17,305 bases of DNA from XYA12-FULL-58-9 sp001798605. GTDB taxonomy: Bacteria > Myxococcota > XYA12-FULL-58-9. The notes under the pieces were generated by a model. That model worked only from the letters and a program-made list of their open reading frames with translations, made no database searches and was not told the DNA's origin. A program made the translations under genes and the position numbers. The stretch spans positions 1-17,305 of the forward strand of contig DAINMX010000131.1 in NCBI GenBank assembly GCA_036736205.1, in the 5' to 3' direction. Positions 14,382-17,305 of the stretch are shown here, piece by piece (the first letter of the stretch is position 1; each line of letters starts with the position of its first letter).

Positions 14382-15554
14382 ATGCGTTCGATTCGTGATC
14401 TGAACCTCGAAGGGCGCGCAGTCTTTTTGCGCCTGGACCTGAACGTGCCGATCAAGAACGGTACCATCACCAGCGATGCCCGGATTCAGGCGGCGATGCC
14501 AACTATTCGCCATGCCATCGACGCAGGTGCCCGTGTAGCTTTGGCATCCCATCTCGGCCGTCCCAAGGGCAAACGCGTGCCAGAGATGAGCCTTGAGCCA
14601 GTGGGGTCGCGTTTGTCGGAAATTCTCGGGAAGGATGTTGTGTTTTCAGAGGATTGTATCGGTGATGGCGTCAAACGCCTCATGCAAGATCTCAGGCCCG
14701 GTGGGGTGTTGTTGCTGGAAAACCTTCGTTATCACGACGGCGAGAAGAAGAACGATGCCCAGTTTGCCAAGCTTTTGGCCGCTCCGTTTGATGCTTACGT
14801 CAATGATGCCTTTGGCTCGTGTCATCGTGCCGACGCGTCGATCGTTGGGATCCTCGACTACATTGAGGATAGCGCCGCGGGCTTCTTGCTCGACAAAGAG
14901 GTGGCGGCCATCTCCAAGCTGCTGCAGCAGCCCAAGCGTCCATTTGTGGCGGTGGTGGGCGGTGCGAAGGTCGCCGACAAGGTTGGCGTCATGAGCTCGC
15001 TCCTCGACAAGGTCGACGCGATTCTGGTGGGTGGTGCCATGGCCTACACTTTCCTCAAGGCCAAGGGCGTAGAGATCGGCAAGTCCAGGTGTGAAGGTGA
15101 CAAGGTCTACGTTGCCAAGGACATTCTCGATCGTGCTGCCAGTCGCAAGGTCGACATCCTCTTGCCTACGGACCATGTTGTCGCGGCTGATTTTGCGGAA
15201 GATGCGCCGGCGCAGATCATTACCACCGTTGCCATCCCGCAAGACCAAATGGGACTCGATATTGGCCCCATGACCCGCAAGGTTTTTGCCGAGCGTCTCG
15301 CAGGTGCCAAGACCGTGTTCTGGAATGGCCCCATGGGTGTTTTCGAGTGGGCGAGTTTTGCCGCGGGTACCATGGCGATTGCTGAAGCTATGGCTGGATG
15401 CAGCGGCTATACGGTGGTTGGCGGCGGTGACTCCGTGGCGGCTCTGGAAAAAGCGGGGTGCGAGGGCAAGATCTCCCACGTGTCCACCGGCGGCGGGGCC
15501 AGCCTCGAGCTTGTCGAGAAGGGGACGCTTCCAGGCATCGATGTCTTGAAATAA
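14382..15554 (+). CDS. pgk: Phosphoglycerate kinase
   Basis: The 390-aa product is a full-length PGK. It transfers the acyl phosphate of 1,3-bisphosphoglycerate to ADP in glycolysis, and runs in reverse in gluconeogenesis, in the cytoplasm. The N-domain substrate-site motifs are present: RLDLNVP with Asp19 and Asn21, HLGRPKG (57-63), ENLRYHDGEKKND (113-125) and NDAFGSCHRADAS (141-153). The C-domain nucleotide-site motifs are GGAKVADK (193-200), NGPMGVFE (315-322), GGGDSVAA (347-354) and STGGGASLE (368-376). The ATG has an excellent GGAGG site five bases upstream. tpiA follows after 64 nt on the same strand, a common glycolytic pairing; gap is not present in the window, its usual position being taken by the aldehyde dehydrogenase. 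Nothing is missing or odd in the sequence. Confidence 0.98.
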   Translation: MRSIRDLNLEGRAVFLRLDLNVPIKNGTITSDARIQAAMPTIRHAIDAGARVALASHLGRPKGKRVPEMSLEPVGSRLSEILGKDVVFSEDCIGDGVKRLMQDLRPGGVLLLENLRYHDGEKKNDAQFAKLLAAPFDAYVNDAFGSCHRADASIVGILDYIEDSAAGFLLDKEVAAISKLLQQPKRPFVAVVGGAKVADKVGVMSSLLDKVDAILVGGAMAYTFLKAKGVEIGKSRCEGDKVYVAKDILDRAASRKVDILLPTDHVVAADFAEDAPAQIITTVAIPQDQMGLDIGPMTRKVFAERLAGAKTVFWNGPMGVFEWASFAAGTMAIAEAMAGCSGYTVVGGGDSVAALEKAGCEGKISHVSTGGGASLELVEKGTLPGIDVLK

Positions 15555-15586
15555 TCTCAGCCTTCGTAAACGAAAATGCAATTGGT

Positions 15587-15604
15587 GAGTGTGGGTTCAC
15601 GCTC
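15587..15604 (+). promoter_or_regulatory. Small hairpin abutting the tpiA ribosome-binding site
   Basis: GAGTGTG (15587-15593) can pair with CACGCTC (15598-15604), seven pairs with one G-U, around a GGTT loop. The GGAGGA site of tpiA starts at the next base (15605). The hairpin could tune initiation of tpiA or mark an RNA processing point between pgk and tpiA; a chance fold is equally possible. Confidence 0.3.
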
Positions 15605-15618
15605 GGAGGAAATCACCC

Positions 15619-16374
15619 ATGGCGCGGAAACTGATGATCGCCGGCAATTGGAAGCTAAACAAGACGGTCGGGGAGGCCCTTGAGCTCGTTAGAGACCTGC
15701 GCCGCCTGCTGTCGCAAGTGCGTGATTGTGAAATAGTGATCGCACCGCCCTACACGGCATTGTACGCGGTGGGCAAGGCGATAGAGGATTCCCCCATTGA
15801 TCTTGCCGCCCAAGAGCTCTTCTGGGAAGACTCAGGCGCATACACAGGCACGGTCTCGGCACCCATGCTTGCAGAGGTAGGCTGTAAGCTCGTCCTCGTG
15901 GGGCACTCCGAACGGCGTCAGTTCTTCAATGAGACCCTCGAGTCATCGGGCAAGAGGGTGAAGGCGGCCCTCAAGGCTGGGCTGCGTCCGATTTTGTGCA
16001 TTGGTGAGACCCTCAAAGAGCGGGAAGCAAATCGCACGATGGAAGTCGTCGCCGAGCAACTCGACGCCGGAATCCAAGGCCTTTCGATCAAAGAGGTCGC
16101 CCGTTGTGTCATCGCCTATGAGCCCGTCTGGGCCATCGGTACTGGCAAAGTCGCGACCCCCGCCCAGGCACAAGAGGTGCACGCGGCAATTCGCGAGCGT
16201 CTGCGCGCGAAGGACAACGGCGTGGCCGAGTCGATGCAGATCCTTTACGGTGGCAGCATGAAGCCGGACAACGCAGCTGAGCTCCTGGGCCAAGCGGACA
16301 TCGACGGTGGACTCATTGGCGGCGCAAGCCTCACGGCCGAGTCATTCGCGGGTATCGTCAAGGCCCGCAAGTAG
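15619..16374 (+). CDS. tpiA: Triosephosphate isomerase
   Basis: The 251-aa product is a standard-length TIM barrel enzyme interconverting dihydroxyacetone phosphate and glyceraldehyde 3-phosphate in the cytoplasm. Catalytic residues are all visible: Asn10 and Lys12 in GNWKLN, His96 in GHSERR, and Glu168 in AYEPVWAIGTG. The phosphate-binding region is present as YGGSMKPDNAAEL (210-222) and GGLIGGASL. The ATG at 15619 has GGAGGA eight bases upstream; an upstream in-frame start at 15589 would add ten non-homologous residues across the ribosome-binding site and is rejected. It lies 64 nt after pgk, most likely in one transcript. The last eleven codons and stop are part of a tandem duplication that continues beyond the gene. 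Confidence 0.98.
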   Translation: MARKLMIAGNWKLNKTVGEALELVRDLRRLLSQVRDCEIVIAPPYTALYAVGKAIEDSPIDLAAQELFWEDSGAYTGTVSAPMLAEVGCKLVLVGHSERRQFFNETLESSGKRVKAALKAGLRPILCIGETLKEREANRTMEVVAEQLDAGIQGLSIKEVARCVIAYEPVWAIGTGKVATPAQAQEVHAAIRERLRAKDNGVAESMQILYGGSMKPDNAAELLGQADIDGGLIGGASLTAESFAGIVKARK

Positions 16375-16425
16375 CGTCGGAGCCGTCATTCGCGGGTATC
16401 GTCAAGGCCCGCAAGTAGCGTCGGA
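16341..16425. repeat. Exact 41-bp tandem duplication of the tpiA 3' end
   Basis: Positions 16341-16381 and 16385-16425 are identical over 41 bases with a 44-base period. Each copy begins gtcattcgcg and contains the tpiA terminal codons, the TAG stop and a short tail. The first copy is inside tpiA; the second is noncoding. Each copy can form a 5-bp GCGGG/CCCGC hairpin. Confidence 0.95.
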
Positions 16426-16504
16426 ACCCCGAGAACACGGCTTGTTTGCTTGTTGTCCGCGGGTCTGCACGACCCCCCAAGAAACGACCTTCAGGTGGTA
16501 GCGG

Positions 16505-16807
16505 TCAGACTCCTCGGAGCTTGATCATCTTGTCACCAAAGCGGGCGATGATATCGAGCTCACCGCCGAGGGCGGTGACGTATCTGCGGAGTGTCGACAC
16601 CAAATGGTCATCACGCCGTTCGAGCTTTGATAGCTCGCCTTGGGCGATGGCGGCTGACTCGGATACCTGCGTTTGAGTCTTCCCCACTAGCTTTCTCATA
16701 CTCGCGAGATCCGCTTCCAAAACCTTTTTGGCCACCCATTTGCGGGTCGCTTTCTCGCGCTCTGGGGAAAGCTGGCGACGTACGTCTGTCCATTTCTTAG
16801 TCTTCAT
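16505..16807 (-). CDS. higA: HigA-like antitoxin with XRE-type helix-turn-helix
   Basis: The 100-aa product carries an XRE/Cro-type helix-turn-helix at about 33-82 (MRKLVGKTQTQVSESAAIAQ, then LSKLERR and LSTLRRYV-like helices, here LVSTLRRYVTALGGEL). The 30-residue charged N-terminus before it (MKTKKWTDVRRQLSPERE) is typical of antitoxins paired with Gp49/HigB-type toxins. In this family the antitoxin binds and neutralises the toxin and represses the shared promoter. The ATG at 16807 has a near-perfect GGAGGTGAT ribosome-binding site, much stronger than anything before the toxin, which fits a need for antitoxin excess. It starts 4 nt after the toxin stop, so the two are co-transcribed toxin first, the HigBA order. 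It converges with tpiA. The symbol reflects gene order and family and is not proof of orthology. Confidence 0.9.
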   Translation of the reverse strand: MKTKKWTDVRRQLSPEREKATRKWVAKKVLEADLASMRKLVGKTQTQVSESAAIAQGELSKLERRDDHLVSTLRRYVTALGGELDIIARFGDKMIKLRGV

Positions 16808-16811
16808 GGCA

Positions 16812-17147
16812 TCACCTCCGGTAGCTCCGCCATTCTTTCTCGGCTTTCGCAATCATTTCCTTGTAGAACTTGCCCTTGTTCTTGCCGGTCTTGTCCCCAC
16901 CGACCAACAACACCGCCTGGCGCTCGACATCGAAAGCGTAGAACACCCGCAAAGGCTTTCCGTGCGACTGCGCCCTCAGTTCCCGCAACGGAAAAGACAC
17001 ACCCCTGATGGCGCTCGAATGCGGGTAACCAAGGGCCACACCGAGTTGAGCCAACAGGTCGACCACACGGTTGACAGCGTCGGCGTCATCGTCAACCAGG
17101 GCACCATACCAGGTGCCGAACGTCTCCGTCACCACGATCTCGATCAT
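16812..17147 (-). CDS. higB: HigB-like toxin of the RelE/Gp49 family
   Basis: The 111-aa product matches the phage Gp49-like (PF05973) branch of RelE/HigB toxins, ribosome-associated mRNA interferases. The visible family signature is an N-terminal helix pair with VVDLLAQLGVALGYPHSSAI, then ELR (56-58), KPLRVFYAFD (64-73), LLVGGDKTG (80-88) and KFYKEMI (93-99). The small basic protein is cytoplasmic. The start is taken as ATG 17147. A GTG at 17153 is in frame, but it begins only 2 nt past the -10 box of the only visible promoter and could not be in that transcript. The transcript should begin at or within about two bases of the ATG, so translation is probably leaderless. It lies 4 nt ahead of its antitoxin. 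Confidence 0.9.
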   Translation of the reverse strand: MIEIVVTETFGTWYGALVDDDADAVNRVVDLLAQLGVALGYPHSSAIRGVSFPLRELRAQSHGKPLRVFYAFDVERQAVLLVGGDKTGKNKGKFYKEMIAKAEKEWRSYRR

Positions 17148-17155
17148 GGCCACCT

Positions 17156-17184
17156 ATTATAAGCTACAGCTTATATTGTGTCAA
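17156..17184 (-). promoter_or_regulatory. Perfect-consensus sigma-70 promoter of the toxin-antitoxin pair
   Basis: On the minus strand, TTGACA (17184-17179) is followed by exactly 17 bases and then TATAAT (17161-17156), both boxes matching the consensus fully. Only 8 nt separate the -10 box from the toxin ATG at 17147, so transcription should start at about 17149-17147. Such a strong promoter implies tight repression in normal growth, fitting autoregulation by the HigA-like protein. Confidence 0.9.
17158..17175. promoter_or_regulatory. Palindromic operator overlapping the higBA promoter
   Basis: TATAAGCT (17158-17165) and AGCTTATA (17168-17175) form a perfect 8-bp inverted repeat with a 2-base centre. 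It covers part of the -10 box and most of the spacer, the expected place for a repressor dimer. The antitoxin's helix-turn-helix is the natural candidate to bind it; this is inferred from family behaviour. Confidence 0.8.
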
Positions 17185-17254
17185 CCGAATACATGGGTGT
17201 TCACCGCTGGGTGGGGAGGATGCCGCCAACTCGGAACAGGCCGCTGTCGTCCGG

Positions 17255-17305
17255 TCAAAGAGGTTTTGGGAACTCGCGCACGCAGCGTATGCGTAGCTCG
17301 GCGTC
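17255..17305 (-). CDS. C-terminal fragment of a gene entering from the right edge
   Basis: The minus strand is open from the window edge to a TGA at 17255, giving DAELRIRCVREFPKPL. A terminal (R/F)RCVR motif is common at the end of DUF1566/Lcl-type and formylglycine-generating-enzyme-like domains, so this may be the tail of such a secreted protein. Sixteen residues are too few to be sure. If real, the gene runs in the same direction as the toxin-antitoxin pair, ending about 70 nt before its promoter. Confidence 0.35.
   Translation of the reverse strand, partial: DAELRIRCVREFPKPL

Noticed and set aside
16341..16425. Attachment sites of an integrated element
   Set aside because: The two copies are separated by only 3 bases, there is no integrase in the window and no element between them; simple tandem duplication explains the pattern.
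17148..17153. GTG at 17153 as the toxin start
   Set aside because: It lies 2 nt from the -10 box, upstream of the expected transcription start, so it would not be in the mRNA from the visible promoter.

Overview
The window looks like a scaffolded draft or metagenome assembly of a GC-rich, Gram-negative, myxobacterium-like bacterium (Myxococcota or Bradymonadales-type). The evidence is a cluster of very large Asp- and Cys-rich surface lipoproteins with von Willebrand A (VWA) domains and thrombospondin type 3 (TSP3) calcium-binding repeats, plus a secreted TSP3 protein ending in a MYXO-CTERM-like sorting tail (Gly-Cys, hydrophobic helix, Arg cluster). The assignment is inferred from protein style; no rRNA or tRNA gene is present.

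Layout. At the left end (81-893, + strand) is a soluble protein of unknown family. It converges with a broken or partial minus-strand reading frame that runs into a 100-N scaffold gap (1332-1431). Order and distance across that gap are not certain.

From 9636 down to 1468 (minus strand) lies a tightly packed three-gene operon. It encodes two paralogous VWA plus TSP3 lipoproteins (718 and 1061 aa, 19 nt apart) and a 941-aa lipoprotein with pre-peptidase C-terminal (PPC)-like beta domains, whose probable TTG start overlaps the previous stop. Upstream, separated by a strong intrinsic terminator (9774-9814), is a separately transcribed TSP3 protein with the MYXO-CTERM tail (9838-11175). Together these four genes look like a calcium-dependent cell-surface or outer-membrane assembly of undescribed function. 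This is the most interesting part of the window.

An AT-rich 454-nt spacer (11176-11629) follows, carrying a Fur-box-like element with no obvious target. Next is a LysM-TPR protein on the minus strand (11630-12697). Divergent from it is a plus-strand metabolic block: an ALDH7-family aldehyde dehydrogenase (12817-14328), phosphoglycerate kinase (pgk, 14382-15554) and triosephosphate isomerase (tpiA, 15619-16374). The last codons and stop of tpiA are tandemly duplicated just downstream.

The right end carries a type II toxin-antitoxin pair of HigB/HigA type on the minus strand (16505-17147). It is driven by a perfect-consensus sigma-70 promoter that overlaps a perfect palindrome, placed so that the toxin mRNA should be leaderless or nearly so. 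The last 51 bases hold the C-terminus of another minus-strand gene.
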